Assembly (NCBI GenBank): GCA_031271295.1
Contig: JAISVZ010000050.1
Span: 1-42,262 of the forward strand
Length of the DNA: 42,262 bases
Origin: Clostridiales bacterium
Lineage (GTDB): Bacteria > Bacillota > Clostridia > Lachnospirales > WQUN01
Direction: 5' to 3'
Below the pieces are notes generated by a model. That model was not told the DNA's origin. It made no database searches and saw only the letters and a list, made by a program, of their open reading frames with translations. Made by a program: the position numbers and the translations under genes. Shown here piece by piece: positions 8,560-17,219 of this stretch (position 1 is the first letter of the stretch; each line of letters begins with the position of its first letter).

Positions 8560-9574
8560 AAAGAGAAATTAATGCTTCCAGCAAAGGATATGTATTAATT
8601 TCGGTATTTCCAAGCGCGGAGGCAACAATTTTTTGCTCCGGAAAATATGCCGTAAAAAAATCAACGCCAAAATCGCCGCCCACCGCGTAGTAAACCAAAT
8701 TACCATCGCGGTTATGAATATACACGCCCAGTCCGTAGCTTTGCCCGTTTCCAATGTTAATTTGCGGCTTTAAAAATTGGTTTGTCATCTTCTCTGAAAG
8801 AATTTTGCGGGAAAACACACCGCGCCACAGAATGTCCAAATCACTTGCGCAGGTATAAATTCCGCCATCAGCGCCGCCTATAACGGGTAAGCTGAAAACA
8901 TTGGTGCGCTGTTCATTATACAGTTCGCCGCTTAAATAACCGAGCGCGGTGTTGGCGGGCAAAAGGTCGCTGCGGTAAAACCCGGTGCGGTTAAGCTTTA
9001 ACGGCTCAATTATAATTTTGCGGATAAACTGCTGGTACGGCATTTTACTTATCGCCTCAATGGCAAGCCCCAATAAAATGAAACCGGCGTTTGAATAACC
9101 AAACCTTTCGCCCGGCTTAAATTTGGGCGGCAGAGGCGTAATCATCGGCAGATAGTATTCAAGACGTTCCCATAAGTAAACCGGGTATTTCCTGTTTAAC
9201 TCTTCCATCTGCGCGGTACTATCGGGTGATTCTTCGTCTATATAATCGCCAACCCCCGATGAATGGGTTAACAAATGAAAAACAGTTGCGTTCCGGTCAA
9301 TCTGCCCCAAATTAAACGGCAGGATATCGCAAATCTTTTCTTCAAGCAACAACTTGTTTTCGTCTATTAGCTTGCATACCGCCAAAGCGGTAAACAGCTT
9401 CGTGCCGGAGGCAATTCCAAACGCGGTATCAATGTTGTTCGGCAATTTTTCGCTTCTGTTGCGTAGTCCTTGGCACTTTTCAAAAATTACGCCGCCATGC
9501 TCGCACGTAACCGAAAACACCCCGGAAAAATCATCGGAATGTATGTAGTTATCCCATATTTTACTTACGTTCAT
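8558..9574 (-). CDS. Beta-lactamase-family (class C fold) serine hydrolase
   Basis: A 338-residue penicillin-binding-protein/beta-lactamase-fold hydrolase without signal peptide or TM, so probably cytoplasmic. The nucleophile motif SxxK is SGTK at residues 56-59, the second motif YxN is YSN in 'GERFGYSNAGFILLG' (about residue 162), and the third region is near 'VGGDFGVDFFTAYFP', where a clear HxG/KTG is replaced. Such proteins are esterases or D-aminopeptidases more often than true beta-lactamases. The start ATG has AAGGAGG upstream. No operon partner is evident. Confidence 0.88.
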   Translation of the reverse strand: MNVSKIWDNYIHSDDFSGVFSVTCEHGGVIFEKCQGLRNRSEKLPNNIDTAFGIASGTKLFTALAVCKLIDENKLLLEEKICDILPFNLGQIDRNATVFHLLTHSSGVGDYIDEESPDSTAQMEELNRKYPVYLWERLEYYLPMITPLPPKFKPGERFGYSNAGFILLGLAIEAISKMPYQQFIRKIIIEPLKLNRTGFYRSDLLPANTALGYLSGELYNEQRTNVFSLPVIGGADGGIYTCASDLDILWRGVFSRKILSEKMTNQFLKPQINIGNGQSYGLGVYIHNRDGNLVYYAVGGDFGVDFFTAYFPEQKIVASALGNTEINTYPLLEALISL

Positions 9575-9877
9575 TGAAGATAACCTCCTTCATCCAAAGC
9601 GGCGAAACGCCGAAAACACGCTTGTGTGTAATCTGCTTATATTCCAAGGGTTCCGGCATATTACCGTGAAGCGGATTTAATTCAATAACATATCTCCTAT
9701 TCTTCTTTGGTTAAAGGGATTATAGCCAAATAAAATAAGCTCGTCAATTCGGCTGGGAGTAGATATAAATTGTTGGTAACATCAAAATGCCGCTTTTTTT
9801 TGCATCTAATACGGATTGTGTTATAATTTGCAATATAATTTATTGGGTTACACAAAAAATGAAAAGGCGGTGCTGAG
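9575..9877. other. Intergenic region
   Basis: About 300 bases between a minus-strand and a plus-strand gene. A 32-codon minus-strand frame (9561-9659, MPEPLEYK...) runs into the hydrolase start and looks protein-like, but has no clear SD, so I do not call it. It may be a gene remnant. Confidence 0.4.
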
Positions 9878-10369
9878 TTGAAAATTTTCAAAAACGGTTT
9901 TCTAAAAGCAATAGTTGGTATGCTTTTCTTTTTATTGATGCTATTTATTATCTCGAATTTGCCTGCATTTATTAAACCGGATAAAATACTAAAATCAGCC
10001 ATATTTTATAGTGGATTAGGGAAGCAAAACTATATTTTATGTCAGCCGTGCGGCGTAACGGGTTTTGAGTGGCGTTTAATAGGAGGAACCGGCGCAAATA
10101 ATGCCTTTGACTATTGCATAGTTAAAGGTGAAGATCCTTTAGGTGAATTAAAACCTAAATACGAGTTTATGACAGCGGGAAATACATTTGTCTTTTATGT
10201 TGAGGAAAAAAGGACATCATTTTCGGAAGCGATAAATGAAGACGCAAGCGAGTACGTGGTTAGTGAATGGGATATATTGTATCCTGTAAGGCATGATGAT
10301 TTTTTTATGTTCGATCTGTTCGGCAGTAAAAAGTATATTACAGAAACTGATATATTGGAAAAACGGTAA
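9878..10369 (+). CDS. Membrane-anchored protein of unknown function
   Basis: A 163-residue protein starting at TTG (9878-9880) behind AAGGCGG. One N-terminal TM helix (about residues 9-30, KAIVGMLFFLLMLFIISNLPAF) has basic residues on its inner side, so the rest is probably extracytoplasmic. The globular part has two cysteines (ILCQPCG near residue 58) and a C-terminal acidic/aromatic region. I do not recognise a family. A second small TM-anchored protein follows 72 bp downstream with a similar TTG/AAGG start, suggesting a two-gene unit. Confidence 0.7.
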   Translation: MKIFKNGFLKAIVGMLFFLLMLFIISNLPAFIKPDKILKSAIFYSGLGKQNYILCQPCGVTGFEWRLIGGTGANNAFDYCIVKGEDPLGELKPKYEFMTAGNTFVFYVEEKRTSFSEAINEDASEYVVSEWDILYPVRHDDFFMFDLFGSKKYITETDILEKR

Positions 10370-10441
10370 AAAAATAGTCCTAAACCTTGGTATAAATTAA
10401 ACCTTTGATGAAAAATGCGGCAGAAGGGAAGGCGATGTGTA

Positions 10442-10819
10442 TTGTCACCTAAAAGAGTGAAAACGGCACTGCTATTTATTGCGGGAATTTTTATTTTGGG
10501 TATTTTTCTTTACGTTGGCATGATTATATACTGGGTTGAAACAACAGAGGTTGAAATGCTCAGCAAGACACATTTTGATTTTTTTGTTAAAGAAGGACAG
10601 ATTGTTGATTACAAAGATTTTATTAACCCACATGATGAAACAAGTGCTTTAGACCAAATTGATAAGGGTATTCGCTTGCAAATTGCAAATTATATGCGTG
10701 AAAACAATCTCAAATTGAAAGAAGGCAATCATCATATTCGAAAAAAAGTTGTCAGTAATCCCGAAGAAATTGGAAATTTTCACGAGCATATGGAGTATCT
10801 TAATTTTGAAAATATGTAA
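10442..10819 (+). CDS. Small single-TM protein of unknown function
   Basis: About 125 residues: basic N-terminus (SPKRVK), a TM helix (about residues 6-30, TALLFIAGIFILGIFLYVGMIIYW), then a charged, His-rich soluble tail. I choose TTG at 10442 because AGGGAAGG lies 9 bases upstream. An in-frame ATG at 10415 would add nine residues but has no SD. No recognised domain. It ends 3 bases before the convergent RloB-like gene. Confidence 0.65.
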   Translation: MSPKRVKTALLFIAGIFILGIFLYVGMIIYWVETTEVEMLSKTHFDFFVKEGQIVDYKDFINPHDETSALDQIDKGIRLQIANYMRENNLKLKEGNHHIRKKVVSNPEEIGNFHEHMEYLNFENM

Positions 10820-10822
10820 GGC

Positions 10823-11569
10823 TCAGAAACTATCACTTAGCTCAATTAACTGCTGAACCAATAAATATACATGACTTCCTAATTGAGAAGGATAGTATTC
10901 AGATTTATCTGTATGTAATTCTTTACACGCTTCTACTGCTTTAATAATTTTCTGCTTATTATAATCCTTTGCTTCCGGTTTTTTGTCATTTATCAAATTT
11001 ACATTTGCTTCGTCACTCATTTTGTTCCTAAAAAACGGATTATTAACGGTATTTGCATGAGCTTTAGCTTCATCGGTTACACTTAGATGGTGGGCAAATA
11101 ACCAAAACTCAAAAAATGGATTTGTAACGGCGAGCTTGAAATTGTTTTCAGGTTTCCTACTCTCTTTAATAACAAAATTAAATTCATCAATATGATATTT
11201 ATCAGTATGGTCATCAACATCAATCACTAACCAAAACTCATCATCTAAATTTTCAGAGAATTTATAGGTGCTTGCTTTATCAATTTTAAATTGCTTCATT
11301 CTTTCCATAACTTGCAAGGGGGTAGATTTGTTTTGTTCGTCATAATCCTGCTGTGATCTGTCCTTTTTTGGTGTATTAATAAAATCTTCACGAACGGTGG
11401 CCAACGTCAATTTTTCCTTTATATTGCTAAATATATCGTGCGATAGAATGCTGAAATATTCCTCTTCGGTAACAACACCCTCACAGGAGTAAAAAATTAT
11501 TTTTTTACTTGCCGGGCGTATAGTACGAAATGGCTTTATACTGCTTTGTACTCTGCTGTTCAGATCCAT
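10823..11569 (-). CDS. RloB-family (TOPRIM-like) protein, AbiLii/RloB type
   Basis: A 248-residue protein matching the RloB family. The N-terminal strand and acidic loop 'KKIIFYSCEGVVTEEEYF' (E30) and 'FWLVIDVDDHTD' (D117, D119, D120) fit a TOPRIM-type metal site, and 'NPFFEFWLFAHH' near residue 150 is the characteristic RloB motif. Start is ATG 11567-11569 with GGAGGT ten bases upstream; a longer reading frame to 11647 lacks an SD. It lies 101 bp behind the AAA ATPase gene. The pair corresponds to RloA-RloB, first named from type I restriction loci, and to AbiLi-AbiLii abortive-infection genes. The RloB-like protein is the presumed effector nuclease. Confidence 0.85.
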   Translation of the reverse strand: MDLNSRVQSSIKPFRTIRPASKKIIFYSCEGVVTEEEYFSILSHDIFSNIKEKLTLATVREDFINTPKKDRSQQDYDEQNKSTPLQVMERMKQFKIDKASTYKFSENLDDEFWLVIDVDDHTDKYHIDEFNFVIKESRKPENNFKLAVTNPFFEFWLFAHHLSVTDEAKAHANTVNNPFFRNKMSDEANVNLINDKKPEAKDYNKQKIIKAVEACKELHTDKSEYYPSQLGSHVYLLVQQLIELSDSF

Positions 11570-11670
11570 TACTAAATTTACCTCCAATTTTAACTTTAAA
11601 ATAGTCGCTGACAAACATCGAAAAGAATAAAACCTTGATAAATGCAAAGTTTATATTTATGACGAATTTG

Positions 11671-12993
11671 CTACAGGTTTCTAATCGTCGGTACAGCCCC
11701 AAACCGTCCGGCAATATATGCTCTGATTGCATCATAACCGTCTGAAAGTTCAAAATCAGAGAAAGGTCTTATTGATGTTTCTCCTTCCTTACTTTTATCC
11801 ACAAACCATATTTCATCTTGCCGCATTTCTTCAAGATTGATTAAGTTTACATCATGTGTTGTAAATATCATTTGATTCATGGAGTCAGCGGCATGTTCAG
11901 CAAAGCTTTTAACGAAATTTTTAGTAATTTTTGTGTGAAGACTTCTATCAATTTCATCAACAAAATATACTGAATCTTTGTTTTCCAAATTAAATAAAAT
12001 TGGAAGCAAATCCAGTAATCGTTTAGTGCCGTCCGATTCATCTTCTTTATTAAAATTAAATTTATTTGAATTTAAAGTGTGTTCTAACTGAAGTTCATAA
12101 AAAACAGTTTCGCCCTTTTCTCCGTCAAAAATAAAAATCTTGCCGTTTATCTCCACTAACCCGCTTTCAGTTTCCTCAATATCCTCAATAATTTTTTTAG
12201 GTACATCCATTTCATTCAACATTTCGTTTATATTTACTTTTTTGAATGTTGAAAAGATTTTATCAACTCCTGTGTCATAGCTTTTTAACTTTTCCCCTAA
12301 AAAGTCTGCTAATCTTGAATTTTTCAGTTTCTTTTCAAGCATATGAAATTTAGAGTGAGGAAAAATAACTTGTAGTTTTTCGAACCATCGCATAACAGCT
12401 TCAGCTTTTTTTACACCGTTATCCGCTAATTTATAGAGAAATAATTGATTTCTTTGGTTTTCCTTCATTCCTTCTTTTAATACATCAGCAATTCTTCTGT
12501 CCTTATAATTTGATTTCCCAAGCAAAGGAGTAATTTCAATATCCGTAACAAAATCGTCGTTCGTTCTCCTTTGAAATATAGGTTCAAAGCCTTTAGAAGT
12601 TAAAACCATCAGCCATTCTTCAAACACCCTTTGAGGGTACAATGAGAACCCATATTCATATACATTTGCGTTAATGTAAATTTGAAATTGGAAAAGAGAA
12701 CTGCCGTCTAAATCATCAAATTCCGCTCTAAACCTATTTAAGTCTATCCTTCTGCCGCTTTTAATTCCGTTAACAATGAAACTCCGTGCAAAATCAATAG
12801 ATTCAATAAAACTTGATTTTCCCGAAGCGTTTGCGCCGAATAATGCGCCTCGTCTAAGCACTTCCCATGTGCCGGCTTTTGTTCTGATGTTTGCCAAGTA
12901 CCTTTTATCAATATTGTTCTGAGTAGGAAACATATTAAATTCAATTTTATGACCAATAGATTTATAATTTTGTACTATATATTTTAGCAACAT
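11671..12993 (-). CDS. AAA (ABC/SMC-like) ATPase, RloA/AbiLi type
   Basis: A 440-residue ATPase of the AAA_15/AAA_21 group: Walker A GANASGKS (53-60), an ABC-signature-like 'ESDGTKRLLDLL' (319-330), Walker B VYFVDEID (342-349) and the switch His in 'FTTHDVN' (380). The opening 'MLLKYIVQNYKSIGHKIEFNMFP' is typical of phage-defence ATPases such as RloA, AriA and OLD-like proteins. The coiled middle part is short, so it is not a true SMC. Transcribed from a promoter at 13018-13045 together with the RloB-like gene; ATG start behind ACGGGGTG. Confidence 0.9.
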   Translation of the reverse strand: MLLKYIVQNYKSIGHKIEFNMFPTQNNIDKRYLANIRTKAGTWEVLRRGALFGANASGKSSFIESIDFARSFIVNGIKSGRRIDLNRFRAEFDDLDGSSLFQFQIYINANVYEYGFSLYPQRVFEEWLMVLTSKGFEPIFQRRTNDDFVTDIEITPLLGKSNYKDRRIADVLKEGMKENQRNQLFLYKLADNGVKKAEAVMRWFEKLQVIFPHSKFHMLEKKLKNSRLADFLGEKLKSYDTGVDKIFSTFKKVNINEMLNEMDVPKKIIEDIEETESGLVEINGKIFIFDGEKGETVFYELQLEHTLNSNKFNFNKEDESDGTKRLLDLLPILFNLENKDSVYFVDEIDRSLHTKITKNFVKSFAEHAADSMNQMIFTTHDVNLINLEEMRQDEIWFVDKSKEGETSIRPFSDFELSDGYDAIRAYIAGRFGAVPTIRNL

Positions 12994-13017
12994 GATTAAA
13001 ACACCCCGTTTTCATTC

Positions 13018-13045
13018 ATTATACGCACGAGTGCAAATTTTCCAA
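13018..13045 (-). promoter_or_regulatory. Promoter of the RloAB-like pair
   Basis: On the minus strand, TTGGAA (13040-13045), 16-base spacer and TATAAT (13018-13023), about 25 bases upstream of the ATPase start. A second GCGTATAAT occurs about 38 bases further upstream within the palindromic 14-mer TACGCGCGTGCGTA, so a second promoter or operator is possible. Confidence 0.6.
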
Positions 13046-13258
13046 CCTTTTATATTATACGCGCGTGCGTACAGCAAGACGGCGAGGTAAGATTTACCGA
13101 GATAGTCAATTGGCAAACCTCACTTCGCCTTACTATTTATTGTTACCAAAGTTTACAGGATTTCATAACACAAATATTAACGACTTTTTCAAAATCCATT
13201 ATAACATGACAAATCGAATATTTCTACACGAAAACCGAAAAAGCCATAAAAGCCATAA

Positions 13259-14677
13259 TCAGCTTACCGCAAGCGACGAAATTACAAAATTAGTTTCGCT
13301 TCCGTCCTCAACGGGCACAGGTTTTATTTCCACGGTATGAACTCCCGTTTCCTCAAAAGACGCAACTTCCGCAACCTCCACATAATCTCCCCAGCCGTTC
13401 GGGAATTGCGCGTTTATGGTTTTAACGGATTCGCCGTCTATTATAACCTCGAAGCTTCCCGCTTTGTTGCGAAGCCGCCCGTACATCAGAGCGATATTTT
13501 GCGCCTCAACTTCGAATACAATCGAAGAGCCGCTGTCCGTTTCCCCTGCCGCGCTGCCGCGCCATGTTCCTTTAAACCCGCCGAAATCGTTTTCGGTTAC
13601 TTCAAAAATTCCCGCTTGCTTAACTTCATCCGCGCCGGGCCTTATAAGGCGGGCGTTTTTGTATTTGTCGGCGGTTTGCGCGGTTGTAAAATCGCTTTCC
13701 GCACCGGTTATACTATCCAAGTTTTCGGTTACATCGGTAAGGTAGGCAACCAGCAAATCGGCAAGAGCTTTGTGTCCGTCGGTGTTCGGGTGGATATTAT
13801 CGTCCGAAATATCGTCCCATACAATATAACCTTCCTTAATTACATCAAGAATCGCGTCCTTATACGAGATAAACGGGATATCGTAAGCTTTGGCGGTTTC
13901 AAGGTGATACTGCTGAAAGCTTGTGCCGTTTTCCTGTGTTGTTGCTATGGCGATAACCGCAGGCGCACTCTCCGAAAGCCATAATTTCCGAATAAGGCTG
14001 TCGTAGGAATTAATATTGCGCTCGGTTGCCTCGGTTGTGTCGTTAACGGAAAACTCAACGAACACGATATCCGGGTTGTGGGAAATAACATCTGTATCCG
14101 CGCGGTGTACGCCTATGTACGAACCCGTTGCGCCAATTCCTGCGTTTATATAATTTACCTTCGCGCCGCTGTAGGCAACCTTGAACCAGTTGTGAATTCG
14201 CTTTGCGTAGCAGTTGTCCGAACCGGCGCTTGTACCCTGCGTTATAGAGCCGCCTATAAAGGCAATTGTAATTTCCCCGCCGTCACGCGCTTTTTTCAGT
14301 TTTTCCGCAAGCCGCACCTGATTACCGGCGTTTAACTGCGAAAGGCTTACCATTTTCGGAGTAACGCCCTCGCGAACAACATATTCCACGTATTCCGGCT
14401 CCGCGGCGGCTTGCGCATTATCCGGCTGCGCCGCCGTCTGTCCGGCTTCTGATTCCGGCTGTGTGCTTGCCGCATCGTTTTGCGCGGTTTCGGCTTGCGC
14501 TTGGCCTGCCGCTTCATTTTGCGCGGTTTCAGCCTGCGCCTGGCTTGCCGCTTCGTTTTGCGCCGCGTCAGCTTGCGCTTGGTTAGCGGTTTCGTTTTGT
14601 GCCTCCGCCGCGCCGTTACCGCAACCTCCTACGAAAAGAATACAAAACATACAAATAAAGGATATAAGTTTTTTCAA
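13259..14677 (-). CDS. SGNH/GDSL-hydrolase lipoprotein with Ala/Gln-rich linker
   Basis: About 472 residues. The start is TTG 14675-14677 (MKKLISF) behind AAAGGAAG; an ATG six codons upstream has no SD. A lipoprotein signal ends at FVGGC. It is followed by an imperfect repeat of 'NEAAxQAQAETAQ' units (about residues 25-95), a flexible wall spacer. The SGNH domain shows 'FIGGSITQGT' (nucleophile Ser), 'NAGIGATGSYIG', 'FSVNDTTE' and 'DNIHPNTDGH' (catalytic Asp/His). A C-terminal beta-sandwich of about 130 residues may bind carbohydrate. Likely a surface esterase on acetylated glycans (inference). It neighbours a second SGNH lipoprotein. Confidence 0.85.
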   Translation of the reverse strand: MKKLISFICMFCILFVGGCGNGAAEAQNETANQAQADAAQNEAASQAQAETAQNEAAGQAQAETAQNDAASTQPESEAGQTAAQPDNAQAAAEPEYVEYVVREGVTPKMVSLSQLNAGNQVRLAEKLKKARDGGEITIAFIGGSITQGTSAGSDNCYAKRIHNWFKVAYSGAKVNYINAGIGATGSYIGVHRADTDVISHNPDIVFVEFSVNDTTEATERNINSYDSLIRKLWLSESAPAVIAIATTQENGTSFQQYHLETAKAYDIPFISYKDAILDVIKEGYIVWDDISDDNIHPNTDGHKALADLLVAYLTDVTENLDSITGAESDFTTAQTADKYKNARLIRPGADEVKQAGIFEVTENDFGGFKGTWRGSAAGETDSGSSIVFEVEAQNIALMYGRLRNKAGSFEVIIDGESVKTINAQFPNGWGDYVEVAEVASFEETGVHTVEIKPVPVEDGSETNFVISSLAVS

Positions 14678-14698
14678 TGCTAATCTTCCTTTCATATA

Positions 14699-14762
14699 TA
14701 AACAGATATAGAAACTATTTTAAACAGATATAGTAACTATTTAAACAGATATAGTAACAATG
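14699..14762 (-). repeat. Triple 21-bp direct repeat upstream of the SGNH lipoprotein gene
   Basis: Three near-identical units of AAACAGATATAGTAACTATTT in direct order. Each holds a TAGTNACTA dyad (the first copy is degenerate, TAGAAACTA). They end about 20 bases before the lipoprotein start and contain the only plausible -10-like sequences, so an operator array or repeat-based promoter is likely. Confidence 0.75.
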
Positions 14763-14832
14763 CATTTCCTCAAAGAACTATGCAATCAATTAAAAGCATC
14801 CCTAACTTTGCCTGCTTTCAAAACCGCCAATG

Positions 14833-16110
14833 TCACTGAGCCGTAATTTTTTTGATTTCGTCGGTAAGTTTTTTGGCCGCTTTTACATTTGTCCGCTCCG
14901 TTGGGTGCCAATCCGCCGCCAACCCGTCCGACATTTGCTGTTCGTCAAATTTCATGCAGAAAACATTTTCGTCGCCGGTCGCTTTTATGTAGTTTTCGGC
15001 CGCAAGTTCCACCGAAGGGTACAGCCTGCCTCCCATTATTCCCAAAGTACACAGAATTTTTGCGTCCTTGTTGTGCTCTCGTACGGTTTTTATAAATTCT
15101 TCGTATTTGGCGGTAAATTCCGCTTGCTTATCCGCGTCGTTTTGGCAGTAGCTGTCGTCGTTTGTGCCAAGATTTATAACAATAACATCCGCCTTGCGCG
15201 TAAACCCCCAACTTGTTTGCGCCGCGTCAAAACCGGGAAACGTGCCGTAGGAAAAGCCCACGTTATCATAATACTTCGGCAGTGTTTGGGTTGAAGCCTT
15301 AGCTCCCGTGGTGTAACCGGAAATTATGCCGTAACCGCTAAGAGCAACCGCGCTGTAATCCGCGTTCAGTTCCTGCGCGGTTTTGTAGGCGTAGGTTTTG
15401 GTAAAATCCTCGGTTGAGGTGGAAAAATGATGCTCTCTGTCCTCGTCGTCTATGCCGTACCCGCAGGTTATGGAATCCCCAATAAATTCAATCAGCATCT
15501 CCTTTTCGGGAGTGGGGGAGATAGAGCCTTTTGCGGTAACCTCAATTTCCTTTATCCCGAATGTGGACATTGCGGATTCGGATAGCTTTACAACCGTAAT
15601 AACGGCGTCGCGTTCGGCTTCCGTTTCAAAAACGGTATAGGTTTTCGAGGGTTCTTTAAGCAAATCGTCTATAACGCGTTCGCCGTTTAAGTAAATTGCG
15701 ATTCTTGCGTGGTTTCCTTCGTTTAACCTTGCGGAGGCGCTATCCCCCTGAACTGTAATTTTAGCGGATGTTCCCTTAAACGAAAATTCCGCGCCGGTTC
15801 CGGAATGTGCGCACCACAGAATGTTTTCCGAAAAATACGCTCGTCCTATTGGTTTTACATTCTCGCCGCTTGCGTAAAATTTTTGCGTTGTAATTTCCGT
15901 TGCCATAACTTCTCCCTCTTTTTCTTCGTTATCAGTTTCTTTCTCGCTTTCGTTATTCTCCGCTTTTCCCGAAGAAAGAATTTCGGCAATTTTATCGGTT
16001 TTGGCTTTTGTTTCCTCCGGAACTGTTTCCGCCGCGCTTGCGCTTGCGCACGATACCGTAAAAATTAAAAGCACCAGTAAAATAAATTGCGAAATGCCGC
16101 GATTTTTCAT
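14833..16110 (-). CDS. CE2-like carbohydrate esterase lipoprotein (SGNH fold)
   Basis: A 425-residue lipoprotein (lipobox TVSC at residues 17-20) with a Glu/Lys-rich linker to about residue 70. Next is a jelly-roll domain (VKPIGRAYFSENILWCAHSG..., about 85-190) and then an SGNH esterase domain. Catalytic blocks: 'IEFIGDSITCGYG' (Ser), 'SGYGIISGY', 'INLGTNDDSYC' and 'DWHPTERTN' (Asp/His). The jelly-roll followed by SGNH order is that of carbohydrate esterase family 2 (acetylxylan/glucomannan deacetylases). Start ATG behind GGAGGG. It lies between the other SGNH gene and the formimidoyltransferase gene and may act with the GH115 enzyme encoded further on in removing hemicellulose decorations. 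Confidence 0.87.
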   Translation of the reverse strand: MKNRGISQFILLVLLIFTVSCASASAAETVPEETKAKTDKIAEILSSGKAENNESEKETDNEEKEGEVMATEITTQKFYASGENVKPIGRAYFSENILWCAHSGTGAEFSFKGTSAKITVQGDSASARLNEGNHARIAIYLNGERVIDDLLKEPSKTYTVFETEAERDAVITVVKLSESAMSTFGIKEIEVTAKGSISPTPEKEMLIEFIGDSITCGYGIDDEDREHHFSTSTEDFTKTYAYKTAQELNADYSAVALSGYGIISGYTTGAKASTQTLPKYYDNVGFSYGTFPGFDAAQTSWGFTRKADVIVINLGTNDDSYCQNDADKQAEFTAKYEEFIKTVREHNKDAKILCTLGIMGGRLYPSVELAAENYIKATGDENVFCMKFDEQQMSDGLAADWHPTERTNVKAAKKLTDEIKKITAQ

Positions 16111-16135
16111 TTAAAACCCTCCTTAAATATAAATA

Positions 16136-17062
16136 TTATTCCATTTGGCTTGGCTCGCGTTTGCTTACGCAAATTCCAAACGCCTCAAGCACATAAGTAT
16201 CATAGTTAAAATCCTTAATCATAAGGCAGCGCCGCGCGGATTCCGCCAGCGCGCGCGCCGGAACAAAACCCACAACTTCGCTGCATAAAACACTGACGCC
16301 GTACCTTTTTGCCTCTTCTTTTACCGCGCAAAACGCGTCGTGCATGGAAGTTACCTCGTAATTTGTAACATTCATAGAAACTTGCGCCAAACCGGAACCG
16401 TTAAGCGAAACGCCTATTGCCTTAAGCGTTTTAAGCCCGCCGCCGCTTTCGCGAATTTTAGCGGCAATTTTTTTTGCAATTTTAATATCGCCCGTATTCA
16501 AATTTACGTTAAACGCAATTAGCGCATACCTTGCGCCAACCGCGCAAACCCCGGCGCTTTGGTTAATTTTTCGCTCTCCGTAATCCGGCTGCCAGTTTTC
16601 AAGCAGAATTTTCTCACTCATACCCTCAAAACCGCCTTTTCTAATAGCGGCAAGGTTTTTGCGCTCTTCGTTCGTTGCGGAGTGTTCGTATAAGAAAACC
16701 GGAATTTTCAGCTCATCGGCAATGCGTTTGCCCACACGCTTTGAAAGGTTTATGCAAGTTTCAATACCGCAGTTTTGCAGGGGAATAAAGGGGATAACGT
16801 CCGCCGCGCCCATTCGCGGGTGCACTCCCTCGTGTTGGCGCAAGTCTATATTTTCCGCCGCCGTTTTGCACAGTAAAAAAGCCGCCTCTTCAATGCCGCT
16901 TTCGTTTCCCGCTATAGTAATTACGCTCCGGTTATGGTCGTAATCCGAAGATACGCCAAGCAGCATAACCCCCGCAGTTTTCTGAGCGGTTTGCGCAAGC
17001 AAATTTATAACTTTTTCGTTTCTGCCCTCGCTGAAATTCGGAACACATTCGATAATTTGCAT
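16136..17062 (-). CDS. ftcD: Glutamate formimidoyltransferase
   Basis: A 308-residue protein covering only the formiminotransferase part (N- and C-terminal subdomains), without the cyclodeaminase half found in the mammalian enzyme. Landmarks are 'ECVPNFSEGRN' at residue 5, 'DYDHNRSVIT', the catalytic His region 'LRQHEGVHPRMGAADVIPF' (about 75-93) and 'NLNTGD'. It transfers the formimino group from N-formimino-glutamate, a histidine breakdown product, to tetrahydrofolate. Start ATG behind GGGGGCG. No other histidine-catabolism gene is seen in the window. Confidence 0.92.
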   Translation of the reverse strand: MQIIECVPNFSEGRNEKVINLLAQTAQKTAGVMLLGVSSDYDHNRSVITIAGNESGIEEAAFLLCKTAAENIDLRQHEGVHPRMGAADVIPFIPLQNCGIETCINLSKRVGKRIADELKIPVFLYEHSATNEERKNLAAIRKGGFEGMSEKILLENWQPDYGERKINQSAGVCAVGARYALIAFNVNLNTGDIKIAKKIAAKIRESGGGLKTLKAIGVSLNGSGLAQVSMNVTNYEVTSMHDAFCAVKEEAKRYGVSVLCSEVVGFVPARALAESARRCLMIKDFNYDTYVLEAFGICVSKREPSQME

Positions 17063-17183
17063 TTTTTCGCCCCCGATGAAATTCGCCGCACATTCGGTAA
17101 CTGGCGCTTTACCGCCATCCGGCGGTAGCTAAAAGTTACCTGTTCAAATTACCGCATAGCACACGTGAAAAATTTCCACATAA

Positions 17184-17208
17184 AAAGGGATGCATTAAGC
17201 ATCCCTTT
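17184..17208 (-). terminator. Terminator of rpsT
   Basis: A 10-bp perfect stem (17184-17193 with 17199-17208, GGGATGC core) with a 5-base loop. On the minus strand the stem is followed by a T-rich tract. It lies 12 bases after the rpsT stop. Confidence 0.92.
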
Positions 17209-17219
17209 ACGCAAAATAA

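Noticed and set aside
9561-9659. 32-codon minus-strand frame running into the serine hydrolase start
   Set aside because: Protein-like text but weak SD and no known relative; at most a remnant.
9697-10002. 101-codon minus-strand frame
   Set aside because: Antisense to the membrane protein at 9878 over much of its length, no SD, low-complexity composition.
13337-13984. 215-codon plus-strand frame opposite the SGNH lipoprotein gene
   Set aside because: Shadow frame; the minus-strand frame has catalytic motifs and a lipobox.
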